Assembly: GCA_020060215.1 (NCBI GenBank)
Contig: JAGVAP010000010.1
Span: forward strand, 1 to 64,000
Source of the DNA: Deltaproteobacteria bacterium
Lineage (GTDB): Bacteria; Desulfobacterota; DSM-4660; Desulfatiglandales; HGW-15
Direction: 5' to 3'
DNA: 64,000 nt
Shown: one piece after another, positions 8,001-17,028 of the stretch
Layout: every line of letters starts with the position of its first letter
Position numbering within the stretch: position 1 is the stretch's first letter
Translations under genes and position numbers: made by a program
Notes under the pieces: generated by a model
Told to the model about the DNA's origin: nothing
Database searches by the model: none
The model's input: only the letters and a program-made list of their open reading frames with translations

Positions 8001-8827
8001 GATCGTTCAGTTTGCCTCCGGAGGAGGTGCCCGGAACCGGTGAGTTCCCCGGACAGGAGCTTTTCACGAAGAATCCGCTTTAAATCCATGCCTCTGTTCC
8101 TCAGCCCCTCGCGGCCGTAATTCATGTTGGCCTCGATCACGTACCACCTCCCCCCCGAACGGATGAGATCCAGCCCGACATCGTTGAACCTGCACATCCT
8201 GGCGACCGACCGGGCGGTCTCCAGACCGTCTTCGGGGATGGATTGAAAGTCGAGCGCACCCCCCTGGGAGAGGTTGGTCCTGAAATCGCCGGCCGACCTT
8301 CTGCGCCAATAGGCCAGAACGGGCTGATAGTTGACCAGGATGACCCTGAGGTCCCTGTCGTGGGGAAGGAATTCCTGGACATAGGCGACATCGGTTTTCT
8401 TCAGGTAACTCTTCAACTCCTCCGTCGTTTCTATCCTGAAGACGCCGCGCCCCCCGGCGGACCGGCGGGGGAGTTTGGCGATGAACGGGAAGGGGAAGTC
8501 GGCCATGATCCGGTCATGGTGCAGGTGGTAGTAGAACCGCGTCTTGGGGTGGGGGAGCTGAAGCATGTAGAAGAGGGTGGTCTGTTTGATCTTCTCGTCC
8601 GAGTAGAGGTACGTCTCCAGGCTCGGAAACAGACCCTTTCCCAAGGTGTGGAAGAACTGGGCGTAATTCAGGGTCGGGTAGAGGATCAAGGGGGAATTCA
8701 TCATCAGCCTGTGCTCACGGGGGGTATAGTCGCTGAAATTGGGCCTTACCCCCAGCGTGGATACCTCGGGGATGCCCTTCATCCTGCTCCCGAGGGCGAC
8801 GAAATGTGCGTTGGCGGATGTGCTCAT
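7997..8827 (-). CDS. ATP-grasp (RimK/glutathione-synthase-like) ligase
   Basis: A 276-residue protein with the ATP-grasp layout: FIAKLPRRSAGGRGVF (about 133-148) as the ATP lid, VQEFLPHDRDLRVILV (about 169-184), and VGLDLIRSGGRWYVIEANMNYGREG (about 235-260) carrying the Asp/Glu/Asn metal ligands. This resembles RimK-like carboxylate-amine ligases. The substrate is unknown; coupling by a 4-base overlap to a penicillin-binding protein gene suggests a cell-envelope peptide or a regulatory modification. It is shorter than RimK (about 300), with an atypical N-terminus. Confidence 0.75.
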   Translation of the reverse strand: MSTSANAHFVALGSRMKGIPEVSTLGVRPNFSDYTPREHRLMMNSPLILYPTLNYAQFFHTLGKGLFPSLETYLYSDEKIKQTTLFYMLQLPHPKTRFYYHLHHDRIMADFPFPFIAKLPRRSAGGRGVFRIETTEELKSYLKKTDVAYVQEFLPHDRDLRVILVNYQPVLAYWRRRSAGDFRTNLSQGGALDFQSIPEDGLETARSVARMCRFNDVGLDLIRSGGRWYVIEANMNYGREGLRNRGMDLKRILREKLLSGELTGSGHLLRRQTERS

Positions 8828-8895
8828 GTTCTCTTAGCGCCTTCCGTTCATCATTGCCACAAAGGAAGGTTTTCTGCAATTTCTTTAGCTCCGCT

Positions 8896-10221
8896 TCAGC
8901 AACCTTTCCGGACCCAGCGGTTCACGTCCCTGGACTTCTCCCTGGCCCGCTCCATCACCTCCTCCACGTCCAGGGTCAGCAGCCTTCTTTCCTCCATGAC
9001 CAGCCGGCCGTCGATAAAGGAGTGCGTCACGTCGCTCGCCTTGGCTGCATAGACGAGCTGGGAGTAGGGGTCGAACATGGGGGTCATGTGCGGCTTGAAG
9101 GTATCGACCAGGATGACGTCGGCCTTTTTCCCAACGGCGAGAGACCCGGTGACCCCCTCCATTCCGAGTGCCCGCGCCCCCTCGGACGTAGCCATCCTGA
9201 GGACCGTAAACGCATCCATGACCGTGGGGTCCATGGAGACGACCTTGTGGATCTTGGCCGTGGAATCCATCTCGCCGAAGAGGTCCAGGTTGTTGTTCGA
9301 CGCGCACCCGTCGGTGCCCAGCCCCAGGACCACCCCCTCTGACAGCAATTCGGGCGCAGGGCAGATCCCCGACGCCAGCTTCATGTTGCTCTCCGTGTTG
9401 GTCACCACCCGGACTTCGCTCTTGGCCAAGGATCGGATCTCGCCCGGGGTGAGATAAACGCAATGGATCGCGATCATGCCGGGCCCCAGCAGCCCCAGGG
9501 ACTCGAGGTGCTCCACCGGCCTCCTTCCGTATTTTTCGACCACCTGCTTGACTTCGCTCTCGGTCTCGGCCAGATGGATGATCAAGGGGACCCGGTGCTC
9601 GCGCGCCATCCGGTGCGCCCTTTGGAGCAGCTCCGGGCTGCAGGTGAAGACCGCATGGGGCTCGACGGCCACGGAGACGATGGGGTCGCCTTTCCATCTG
9701 CGGAGCATCGTCTCCACGTATTCGAAACCTTTTTCCAGGGGACCGTAGTTGGGGGAAGGGAAGTCGTAGAGCACCTCACCGACAAGGCACCTCATGCCCG
9801 CCTGTTTGGCGGCCCTGGCCACTTCTTCCTCGAAGAGGTACATGTCGCAGAAGGTGGTCGTGCCGGAGAGGATCATCTCGGCGCAGGCGAGGAGCGAGCC
9901 GGTGTATACGAAATCCGCATCCATCCGTGCTTCAACGGGAAAGATGTAATGGTTCAACCATTCCATCAGGGGCAGGTCATCGGCAAGCCCCCGGAACAGC
10001 GTCATGGCCGCATGGGTGTGTCCGTTGATCAGGCCCGGGAGCACCAGCCCGCCCTTGGCGTCGATCACGTTCTTAGCGTCATCCTCCCGGAGGTCTTTGC
10101 CGTCTCCCACATAGGCGATCCGGTCCCCGGCGATTCCAAGACATCCCCCCCTGAGGACGTCCCGTGACTGCATGGTCAGGATGGTCCCGTTTCGAATCAG
10201 ATAGTCCAATTTCTCTCTCAA
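8896..10221 (-). CDS. mtaD: 5-methylthioadenosine/S-adenosylhomocysteine deaminase family amidohydrolase
   Basis: A 441-residue cytosolic metallo-amidohydrolase. Motifs: GLINGHTHAAMTLFRGLADD (about 60-80), EPHAVFTCSPE, IIHLAETESEV (metal His and catalytic Glu), AIHCVYLT and LGTDGCASNNNLDLF (metal Asp). Together these are the MtaD/TrzN-ATZ subgroup that deaminates methylthioadenosine and S-adenosylhomocysteine, producing the inosyl form. It lies just downstream of a purine nucleoside phosphorylase gene on the same strand, which supports methylthioadenosine/purine salvage. Substrate choice within the subgroup (MTA, SAH, 5'-deoxyadenosine) is inferred. Confidence 0.87.
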   Translation of the reverse strand: MREKLDYLIRNGTILTMQSRDVLRGGCLGIAGDRIAYVGDGKDLREDDAKNVIDAKGGLVLPGLINGHTHAAMTLFRGLADDLPLMEWLNHYIFPVEARMDADFVYTGSLLACAEMILSGTTTFCDMYLFEEEVARAAKQAGMRCLVGEVLYDFPSPNYGPLEKGFEYVETMLRRWKGDPIVSVAVEPHAVFTCSPELLQRAHRMAREHRVPLIIHLAETESEVKQVVEKYGRRPVEHLESLGLLGPGMIAIHCVYLTPGEIRSLAKSEVRVVTNTESNMKLASGICPAPELLSEGVVLGLGTDGCASNNNLDLFGEMDSTAKIHKVVSMDPTVMDAFTVLRMATSEGARALGMEGVTGSLAVGKKADVILVDTFKPHMTPMFDPYSQLVYAAKASDVTHSFIDGRLVMEERRLLTLDVEEVMERAREKSRDVNRWVRKGC

Positions 10222-10328
10222 AAGCGGAGTCTCCTCTCAAGTTGTTGTGGTGCCATGGACAAGCAGGCCCTTGTCCGGGCTCGGTTGCAGGAGTGCCCCG
10301 GACAGGCTCCACTTGTTTCGCCGCTCCC

Positions 10329-11201
10329 TTATTCGTCCATGGACGACAGGATCGCCTCCCACAGCCGGGCAAGGCTCGCCCCTGCCCGCTTCGCCCTGGC
10401 AATGACCTCTTCGATCGAGACCGCCCCCATGCAGTCCGGCAGGTTCACATTGGTGATGGCGACGACCGCCATGATCCTCATCCCGCAGTGGACCCCCGCG
10501 ATCACCTCGAGGACCGTGGACATGCCGACGGCGTCCGCCCCGGCCGTCCTGAGGAACCGGGTCTCGGCCGGGGTCTCGATACTCGGCCCGAGAATCCCCA
10601 CGTACACCCCCTCTTTGAGGGCGATCTTCAGATCGAGGGCCTTTCGCCGGGCGAGGGCGATCAGATCCCGGTCGTACGCCCTGCACATGTCCGGGAACCT
10701 GGGACCCAGGAGATCCAGGTTGGGTCCGATGAGGGGATTCATGCCGGTAAGATTGATGTGGTCGGCGACCACCATCAACTCCCCGGGCCGGAAGAGCGGG
10801 TTGAGCCCCCCGGCCGCGCTGGAGATCAGCAGGGTGCGGACACCCATTCGGGCCATCACCCGGACAGGGAAGGTGACGTCCTCCGGTGTGTATCCTTCAT
10901 AGATATGGAACCTGCCGTCCAGGGCGACCACCGGCCTTCGTCCCAGCCTTCCGAACACAAGGTTTCCCCGGTGGCCCTGAGTCGTGGATCGCGGGAAGTA
11001 GGGGATCTCGGCGTAGGGGATCCGAAGGGTGGATTGCATCCTGTCCGTGAGTTCTCCCAGACCCGTGCCGAAGATCATCCCGACCTTCGGCCGTGTTCGG
11101 GTCCTGGAGAGGAGGAAACGGGAGGTCTCCCGTATCCTGTCCATCAACGCGCTGTGGACCGCTTCTCCCGGTCCGGTCTTTTGACTCTTCTTCTTCTCCA
11201 T
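10329..11201 (-). CDS. purine nucleoside phosphorylase (PNP/MTAP family)
   Basis: A 290-residue trimeric-type phosphorylase. Motifs: GMIFGTGLGELTDRM (about 43-57, phosphate site), TTQGHRGNLVFG (phosphate-binding His), FHIYEGYTPEDV, ISSAAGGLNP, DHINLTGMNPLIGPN, and VGMSTVLEVIAG with NVNLPDCMGA for base and ribose recognition. It splits nucleosides to base and ribose-1-phosphate. The asparagine in ITNVN favours 6-oxopurines over adenine nucleosides. The start ATG 11201 has GGGAGA upstream; the in-frame ATG 10 codons before lacks one. It probably forms a two-gene unit with mtaD: deaminated methylthioinosine would be its substrate. Confidence 0.85.
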   Translation of the reverse strand: MEKKKSQKTGPGEAVHSALMDRIRETSRFLLSRTRTRPKVGMIFGTGLGELTDRMQSTLRIPYAEIPYFPRSTTQGHRGNLVFGRLGRRPVVALDGRFHIYEGYTPEDVTFPVRVMARMGVRTLLISSAAGGLNPLFRPGELMVVADHINLTGMNPLIGPNLDLLGPRFPDMCRAYDRDLIALARRKALDLKIALKEGVYVGILGPSIETPAETRFLRTAGADAVGMSTVLEVIAGVHCGMRIMAVVAITNVNLPDCMGAVSIEEVIARAKRAGASLARLWEAILSSMDE

Positions 11202-11285
11202 ATGGAATCTCCCGGCTGAACCCATTAGCACAAAAGCATCTCAATGGGAAGAAGGCTTGAGCATCCCCGATTCACCATCAACCAT

Positions 11286-11452
11286 CATCTGCAATGTTGC
11301 CCTCGTCCCTCGCGGCAAGCGGCAGGGCCACATGAGTGCAGGTCTGCCGGTGGAGCCCCACTTCGGCTGTATGCTCTCCTACGGGAGTACGCAGGCAGCT
11401 GGTGCGTTGAAGCGGCGCTTCAAGGGAAGGCCCCAGGGGAGGAGGGGGGGTG
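11286..11452 (+). ncRNA. ssrS: candidate 6S RNA (SsrS-like structured RNA)
   Basis: The region between divergent genes folds like 6S RNA. A closing stem pairs CCCTCGTCCCT (11300-11310) with GGGGAGGAGGG (11436-11446), with one G-G mismatch and one wobble. The 5' side then reads CGCGGCAAGCGGCAGGGCC, similar to the GCAAGCGGGCC strand of E. coli 6S. The 3' strand of the central bubble holds the small perfect hairpin TTGAAGC/GCTTCAA (407-423 of the 11,000s), where E. coli 6S has its CUUGAA/UUCAAG hairpin. An apical arm pairs CTGCC with GGCAG. 6S RNA binds the housekeeping RNA polymerase and mimics an open promoter. No ORF of merit is here. A covariance search would decide. Confidence 0.6.
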
Positions 11453-11553
11453 TTTTCTAAAGTAGAGGAGTATGTATTTTCAGTAACTTAGCGAAACTTG
11501 ACAAATCCTGGAACCATGATAGTATGGGAGCACTTTCGAAGGAGGAGACGGAA

Positions 11554-12186
11554 ATGATACTCACAAAGCACGTAGAGATCAGTGCCGCCTGCTTGCTCCG
11601 AACGATGTTCCTGGCAGGAGCGGCCTTCGCGATCTTTCTTGCGCCCCGGGAACTCGCACAGAGGCAGTGGATGGACACACCGGTCGTCGTCCATCAGCAG
11701 GAAATCACCGTGACCGGCCCCCCGCCACTGAATATCGAGAACTACATCAGCCCGAGGACCAAGAAGGCTGAGCAGGAATTCCATCCACACATCCTCACCG
11801 CGTCCATCAAGCACCGCATCGACCCCGCCCTCGTGAAAGCCGTCATCCTGGCTGAATCCGGCTACGACCCAAAGGCGGTTTCCCCCAAGGGGGCCAAAGG
11901 GCTGATGCAGCTCATGCCCCACATCATAGAGACCTTCGGAGTCAAAGACGCATTCGACCCCATTCACAACATCAATGGGGGGGTGAGATACCTGAGTCAG
12001 CTGCTCAAATACTTTAAGGGAGACATCTACCTGGGGCTGGCCGCCTACAACGCCGGCATCGGGAGGGTGAGTCAGCCCCGGCCGATCCCGAGCGCGACAA
12101 GGCAGTTCGTCTTTCGAGTCCTGGAGTTCTACCAATACTACCAGACAGGGGTTTTGGAGAGGAAAACGCAATCCGAGGACTGCTGA
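11554..12186 (+). CDS. lytic transglycosylase (SLT domain)
   Basis: A 210-residue protein with an N-terminal hydrophobic segment (about residues 8-28) that should export or anchor it. The SLT domain follows: ALVKAVILAESGYDPKAVS with catalytic Glu (about residue 105), KGAKGLMQLMP, NINGGVRYLSQLL and LGLAAYNAGIGRV, the order seen in Slt70/MltC-type enzymes. It cleaves peptidoglycan glycan strands to 1,6-anhydro products. Start ATG 11554 has AAGGAGGAG seven bases upstream; the ATG at 11524 lies before that site. It is monocistronic, downstream of the putative 6S RNA. Confidence 0.88.
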   Translation: MILTKHVEISAACLLRTMFLAGAAFAIFLAPRELAQRQWMDTPVVVHQQEITVTGPPPLNIENYISPRTKKAEQEFHPHILTASIKHRIDPALVKAVILAESGYDPKAVSPKGAKGLMQLMPHIIETFGVKDAFDPIHNINGGVRYLSQLLKYFKGDIYLGLAAYNAGIGRVSQPRPIPSATRQFVFRVLEFYQYYQTGVLERKTQSEDC

Positions 12187-12357
12187 CTCCTCCGATCCGC
12201 CCGCCCATCCTTCTTTTGTTCTTGATTTATCCTTCCGGGCTCACATATATCAATTAGCTTGCGCTATCCTGGGATCCGGTAATCCTTGGACGGTCGCCGT
12301 TTGCCTCGTTTCTTTCAATCCAGGGGAGGGGAGCCGACACGCAGGAGGGTGGAAATC

Positions 12358-13344
12358 ATGATCGAGAGACTTCTGGAACCGGGATCGCTGCCGGACGGCG
12401 CCGGCGCAGTCACCCTGGTCCAGACCCATATTTCATCGGTGCTGGTGACAGAGGATTTCGTCTACAAGATCAAGAAACCCGTGAATTTCGGATTTCTGGA
12501 CTTTTCAACCCTGGAGAAGAGAAAGTTCTACTGCCTTCAGGAGCTGAGGCTCAACCAGCGCCTCTCCAGGGGGATCTACCTGGATGTCCTGCCGGTGGTG
12601 CAGGAGGGGGATCGCTACCGGATTGCGGAGGGCGGCGGCACGATTGTCGACTATGCCGTAAAGATGAAGAGGATCCCACAAGAGGTCCTGATGAAGTCCA
12701 TGTTTCGCGAGGGCCGATTGGGAAAGGAGGACCTCGATCGCGTTGCCAACGTACTGGCCGCTTTCCATTCCGAGGCCGAGCGGTCCGGCGAGATCGACGG
12801 CTTCGGCGAGCCCGAGAGGTTCAAGATCAACACGGACGAGAACTTTGCCCAGACCGAGAAGTATGCGGACAGGACCATCAGGGGAGAGGACCTCAACGCG
12901 CTCAGGACGTGGACGAACGACTTCTACCGGCAACATGATTCGCTGTTCAGGGAACGGATCCGGCAAGGCAGGATCAGGGACTGTCACGGCGACCTGCACA
13001 TGGAGCATATCTGTCTGACCGATCCTGTCTCCATCATAGACTGCATCGAGTTCAACGACCGTTTTCGATACTCGGACACGCTTTCGGACGTTGCCTTCCT
13101 CCTGATGGATCTGGAGTACCATGGGGGAAGGGATCTGGCCGCGTATCTCTGGCAATCGTACGGTTCCCGGTCCGGGGAGGGGCACGTGGAGGACTTGCTC
13201 ACCTTTTACAAGGTCTACCGGGCCTATGTGAGGGGGAAGGTCATCAGTTTTCAGAGCGATGACGAGAGGCTGCCCCAGGCCGAGAGGGAGCGGATCGCAC
13301 GGGAGGCGGCGGCGTATTTCGCGCTCGCGCGGAGCTATATTTAA
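12358..13344 (+). CDS. aminoglycoside-phosphotransferase-like kinase (COG2187)
   Basis: A 328-residue protein kinase-like fold enzyme. It shows a Lys in VYKIKKPVNFGFLDF, the catalytic loop CHGDLHMEHI (about residue 208), and the metal Asp in IIDCIEF. This matches COG2187, often fused to a C-terminal P-loop kinase domain. Here the P-loop protein is the separate next gene, after a 220-base repeat-filled gap. The substrate is unknown. Start ATG 12358 has AGGAGG ten bases upstream. Confidence 0.8.
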   Translation: MIERLLEPGSLPDGAGAVTLVQTHISSVLVTEDFVYKIKKPVNFGFLDFSTLEKRKFYCLQELRLNQRLSRGIYLDVLPVVQEGDRYRIAEGGGTIVDYAVKMKRIPQEVLMKSMFREGRLGKEDLDRVANVLAAFHSEAERSGEIDGFGEPERFKINTDENFAQTEKYADRTIRGEDLNALRTWTNDFYRQHDSLFRERIRQGRIRDCHGDLHMEHICLTDPVSIIDCIEFNDRFRYSDTLSDVAFLLMDLEYHGGRDLAAYLWQSYGSRSGEGHVEDLLTFYKVYRAYVRGKVISFQSDDERLPQAERERIAREAAAYFALARSYI

Positions 13345-13560
13345 GAAGAAGTTGAGAAGATGAGAAGTTGAGAAGGTGAGAGAAGAATGGGTAGGAATTT
13401 CTGCCACAAAGCCACGAAGAAGGCCGCCATCCTTAATGTCTTCGTGTCTTAGTGGCGGGATCTGGTTGTGAATCCTGAGAAGCTGAGTGAAGCCTGGGAA
13501 TGAGAAAAGACCATCTCAACCTCTCAACCTCTCGTCTTCTCGACTTCTCTATTCAAACGG
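13345..13560. repeat. nested interspersed repeats between kinase genes
   Basis: An outer element has left arm copies of GAAGTTGAGAAG (13349-13376) and a right arm with CTCAACCTCTCAACCTCTC and CTTCTCGACTTC (13515-13553), so the arms are roughly complementary. Inside sits a second palindrome, GCCACAAAGCCACGAAG (from 13403) against CTTCGTGTCTTAGTGGC (to 13456). The outer type recurs at 27994-28160, the inner type at 33231-33306. No gene is visible here. Confidence 0.75.
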
Positions 13561-13567
13561 GGGTGAA

Positions 13568-14170
13568 ATGAGAGAACCTTTCAAGGAGTTCATGCAGAGA
13601 GAACTGGGGCGGGAGACCGTGTTGATTGCCTGCGGCCTCCCCGCCTCTTACAAGACCGAAACGACCGAGGTGATAGCGCGGCTGATGGGCTATGTGGTTC
13701 TTCGTACGGACATGATCCGCCTCGAAGTGCTGAAGAACGAGGATATCTTCGACGAGAGGGTGGCGGCGGACATGGACAAGAGGCGACTGGTCTATGACGA
13801 GATGTTCAGCATGGCCGGAGAGTTTGCGGGAAAGGGGAACGGGATCATCCTGGATGCCACATTCATCCGACAGTCACTCCGGAGACGCGCCGCTGAAGTG
13901 GCGGCAACTCACGGAAAACAGTTGGTCATCCAGCAGACCCAGTGTCCCAAGGAGGTCTCCCTCCGCAGGATCTCGGAGAGGACCAAAGAGAACTACGAGT
14001 CCAATGCGCTTACCGAACAGGCCTATGTCAACAACGTGCAGAAGTTCGAGGCCGTGGACCTGGACGACCTCAAGGCGCAGCACCCGACCCTCTCCATCCT
14101 CCACCTCCTGGTGGATACGACCTCCGACCAGGAGGACGAATGGTTCGTGATCGGCAAGACAGTTCGTTGA
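13568..14170 (+). CDS. P-loop (AAA_33-type) kinase, COG0645-like
   Basis: A 200-residue predicted nucleotide-dependent kinase. The P-loop is ACGLPASYKTETTE (about residues 22-35), which keeps K-T but has Y in place of the usual glycine before Lys. Further landmarks are RTDMIR (Asp about 55), GNGIILDATFIRQSLRR (Walker-B-like, about 97-112) and RRISERTKEN (lid arginines). It matches the second half of two-domain COG2187-COG0645 proteins whose first half is the upstream gene, so the pair probably works as a split version. Substrate unknown. Confidence 0.75.
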   Translation: MREPFKEFMQRELGRETVLIACGLPASYKTETTEVIARLMGYVVLRTDMIRLEVLKNEDIFDERVAADMDKRRLVYDEMFSMAGEFAGKGNGIILDATFIRQSLRRRAAEVAATHGKQLVIQQTQCPKEVSLRRISERTKENYESNALTEQAYVNNVQKFEAVDLDDLKAQHPTLSILHLLVDTTSDQEDEWFVIGKTVR

Positions 14171-14198
14171 AGGAGCGGTGAACATCGAACGCCCAAGG

Positions 14199-14246
14199 TC
14201 GACGGTCTCGCAGAACGTCGTTATCCCGGTGGAAACCGGGATCCAG
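14199..14246 (+). repeat. composite interspersed hairpin repeat
   Basis: GACGGTCTCGCAGAACGTCG is followed by a perfect 8-bp hairpin ATCCCGGT-GGAA-ACCGGGAT (14223-14242) and CCAG. The form, a GGTCTCG leader plus an ATCCCGG hairpin, is a widespread small intergenic repeat. CGGTCTCGCAGAA recurs at 19586. The hairpin lies just upstream of the adenine deaminase start and could affect its translation. Confidence 0.65.
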
Positions 14247-14263
14247 AGGGGTCGCAGGCACCC

Positions 14264-16024
14264 GTGAATACCTCAAAGAAAAGCAGGATTGACGTTCTCC
14301 GAGAAAGGATCCGTGCTGCAAGGGGAGAGGTCCCTTCCGACCTGGTGCTGAAGAAGGGCAGGGTCGTGGATGTGTTCTGCGGCGACATCCGGGAGTGCGA
14401 CGTGGCGGTCCACCGGGGGAGGGTGGTCGGCGTCGGTCCGGACTACAGGGGAAGGCAGGAGGTCGACTGCAGGGGCAAATGGGTGGCTCCGGGCCTCATC
14501 GACGGGCACTACCATATCGAGAGCAGCATGCTTCTCCCCTCCGGGCTCGCCGCTGCGCTGGTGGTCTGGGGAACCACGGCCATCGTCGCCGACCCTCACG
14601 AGATCGCCAATGTCATGGGGGTGGAGGGGATCCGGCTCATGCTGGAAGACAGCAGGTCCACCCCCCTCGATGTCTTCTTCATGGCCCCTTCCTGTGTCCC
14701 CGCGACCCACCTGGAGACCTCCGGTGCGCGGCTCGATGCAGCGGAGCTGAAAACCCTCCTCAGGGAGCCCCGCGTCCTCGGACTCGCCGAGGTGATGAAT
14801 TACCCGGGCGTGCTTGCGGGCGCCAAGGATGTCATGGAAAAGATTGTCCTTTTCGATCGCAGGCCGATCGACGGCCATGCCCCCGGGCTTGGGGGCCATG
14901 ACCTGCAGGCCTATCTCTCGGCCGGGATCCGCTCGGACCATGAGACGTCCGACCGGGAAAACGGACTGGAAAAGGTCCGGAGCGGGATGATGCTGATGAT
15001 CCGTGAAGGCTCTTCGGCGCGGAACCTGGAAGAGCTCGCGCCCCTTGTCTCCCCAGGGAATTTCTCGCGGTTCTGTTTCGTTTCCGACGATCTCCATCCG
15101 CAGGACATCGTTGCAAGGGGACATCTGAATTTCATGATCCGGAAAGCGATCCGGCTCGGCATGGACCCGGTGACCGCGGTTCGCCTGGCCACCATTTCCC
15201 CGGCCCGGTACTTCGGGTTGCTCGACCGTGGTGCGGTTGCGCCGGGCTGCAGGGCCGACCTCGTGGTATTGGACGACCTCGAGGAGTTCAGGGTTCACCG
15301 CGTGTACAAGGATGGAAGAGCGGCCGCTCAGGATGGGGATCTCTGCATCGCCGGGAAGAGGGACCGAAAGCGCGTGGAGCCCAAGCCTTTGAAGGTACAC
15401 AACCTTTCCCCTGAACGCTTCCGCATCCCGTGCAACGGGGGAGAAGCGCGCGTCATCGAGCTGGTCCCCCGCCAGATCCTCACCCGCGCCGTTCGCCGGC
15501 CGCTCCCTTGCGCGGAAGGGTTCCTGTTGCCGGACATCGAGGGGGATATCCTGAAGCTCGCGGTGGTCGAACGCCACCATGGGACCGGCAGGGTAGGGCT
15601 GGGGCTGGTCAAAGGGTTCGGACTCCGATCAGGGGCCCTTGCCTCCTCGGTCGCCCACGACTCCCACAACATCATCGCCGTGGGGGCAGGGGACGAGCCA
15701 CTGTTTATGGCAATCCGGGAGGTGGTTGAGATGGGCGGCGGACTGGCGGCAGCCGACGACCGCCGGGTCATCGCCAGGGTGCCGCTCGAGATCGCCGGGC
15801 TGATGACCGCGGACCCCATCAGGGACGTTGCGGCCCGGCTCGATGCGCTCGGCAAGGCCGCCGCATCCCTGGGATGCACGGTGCCGGAGCCGTTCATGAC
15901 CCTCTCCTTTCTGGCCCTGCCCGTGATCCCGCAGCTGAGGCTCACGGACCTGGGGCTCGTGGATGTAGAGAAGTTCGAGGTGGTGCCGCTCTTCGAACAG
16001 GACCGCACAGGGCGTGGCGCATAG
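14264..16024 (+). CDS. ade: adenine deaminase
   Basis: A 586-residue amidohydrolase with the Ade (AdeC) layout. Metal site APGLIDGHYHIESSMLLP (about 72-89), VADPHEIANVMG (about 107-118), PIDGHAPGLGGHDLQAYLSAGIRSDHET (about 204-231) and CFVSDDLHPQDI (about 268-279). The C-terminal domain has GLVKGFGLRSGALASSVAHDSHN and the GGGL segment typical of adenine deaminases. It converts adenine to hypoxanthine and ammonia using Mn/Fe. Length is normal. Start is GTG 14264. It fits with pnp, mtaD and nupC nearby as purine salvage. Confidence 0.93.
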   Translation: MNTSKKSRIDVLRERIRAARGEVPSDLVLKKGRVVDVFCGDIRECDVAVHRGRVVGVGPDYRGRQEVDCRGKWVAPGLIDGHYHIESSMLLPSGLAAALVVWGTTAIVADPHEIANVMGVEGIRLMLEDSRSTPLDVFFMAPSCVPATHLETSGARLDAAELKTLLREPRVLGLAEVMNYPGVLAGAKDVMEKIVLFDRRPIDGHAPGLGGHDLQAYLSAGIRSDHETSDRENGLEKVRSGMMLMIREGSSARNLEELAPLVSPGNFSRFCFVSDDLHPQDIVARGHLNFMIRKAIRLGMDPVTAVRLATISPARYFGLLDRGAVAPGCRADLVVLDDLEEFRVHRVYKDGRAAAQDGDLCIAGKRDRKRVEPKPLKVHNLSPERFRIPCNGGEARVIELVPRQILTRAVRRPLPCAEGFLLPDIEGDILKLAVVERHHGTGRVGLGLVKGFGLRSGALASSVAHDSHNIIAVGAGDEPLFMAIREVVEMGGGLAAADDRRVIARVPLEIAGLMTADPIRDVAARLDALGKAAASLGCTVPEPFMTLSFLALPVIPQLRLTDLGLVDVEKFEVVPLFEQDRTGRGA

Positions 16025-16140
16025 AGGGCATAGTGCGATCTGCAAGAACAGATGTGGAGGGTGGAAGGTGGCTGTTGGGAAGCAACAGACGACCCGCAAC
16101 AGACCACCGCAAGAAAGGCAACCCGCTATTGGGAGAACCC

Positions 16141-17028
16141 GTGAAACCTCGTTCCTCCGTTGGAATCATCTACAAGTACCGCTTCGAGCCGGCCCAAAAG
16201 GCGGCCCGCAGGCTCAGGGAATGGCTCAGAAAGAGGAACGTGCCTGCTTATCTCGAAGAGATGAGGACCAGGAGCGGACCGGAGCCGGGCGGTCCGGAGT
16301 CCGCCATCCCCAGGGACGTGGAGTGGATCGTGGTGCTGGGAGGCGACGGCACCCTGCTGGGGGCGGCTCGGCAGGTGGCGAGATACGGCACCCCCATTCT
16401 CGGCGTCAACCTGGGAGGTCTCGGATTCCTGACGGAGATCCCCCTCGGCCGGCTCTACGCAGCCATGGAGCTGATGATGGGGGGCCGTCTCGAGATCGAG
16501 AGCCGGATCATGCTGGACGTCATTGTCAAACGGGGCGACCAGGAGATCCGCCGTTTCCGGGTCCTGAACGATGTGGTCATCAGCAAGGGAACCCCGGCGC
16601 GGATCATCGACCTGGATGTCCACATCAACGAGGAGTTTCTGACGACCTACAGGGCCGACGGTCTGATCATCTCGACCCCTACGGGCTCTACGGCATACAA
16701 CCTCTCTGCCGGAGGCCCCGTCATCTTTCCCACCCTGTCGAGTTTCATCCTCACGCCGATCTGCCCTTTTACGCTTTCCAACAGGCCCATTATACTCGCC
16801 GACTCCCATCGAGTGCAGGTCGTCCTGGCCAAAGAGGTGGATCAGGGGGTCAGTCTGACCTGCGACGGACAGGTCGGCTTCGACCTGCTCTTCGGTGACA
16901 GGGTCATCGTCCGCAAAGCGGATGAACCGCTCCGGCTGATCAAGTCTCCGGATCAGACCTATTTCGAGATCCTGAGAACCAAATTGAACTGGGGTGGGAC
17001 CACCTACAAAAGGCATGGAGACACTTAG
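16141..17028 (+). CDS. nadK: NAD kinase
   Basis: A 295-residue ATP-NAD kinase. VVLGGDGTLLGAAR (about 66-79) is the GGDGT motif with the catalytic Asp, followed by ILGVNLGGLGFLTE, VLNDVVI, and the glycine-rich TYRADGLIISTPTGSTAYNLSAGGP. A C-terminal beta domain ends near the stop. It phosphorylates NAD to NADP in the cytoplasm. Start GTG 16141 has GGGAGA about ten bases upstream. The 3' end overlaps the next gene by 14 bases. Confidence 0.95.
   Translation: MKPRSSVGIIYKYRFEPAQKAARRLREWLRKRNVPAYLEEMRTRSGPEPGGPESAIPRDVEWIVVLGGDGTLLGAARQVARYGTPILGVNLGGLGFLTEIPLGRLYAAMELMMGGRLEIESRIMLDVIVKRGDQEIRRFRVLNDVVISKGTPARIIDLDVHINEEFLTTYRADGLIISTPTGSTAYNLSAGGPVIFPTLSSFILTPICPFTLSNRPIILADSHRVQVVLAKEVDQGVSLTCDGQVGFDLLFGDRVIVRKADEPLRLIKSPDQTYFEILRTKLNWGGTTYKRHGDT

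Noticed and set aside
11244..11465. small proteins encoded in the 11.2-11.5 kb gap
   Set aside because: The frames have no ribosome site or family pattern, and the sequence has long-range RNA pairing that fits a non-coding RNA better.
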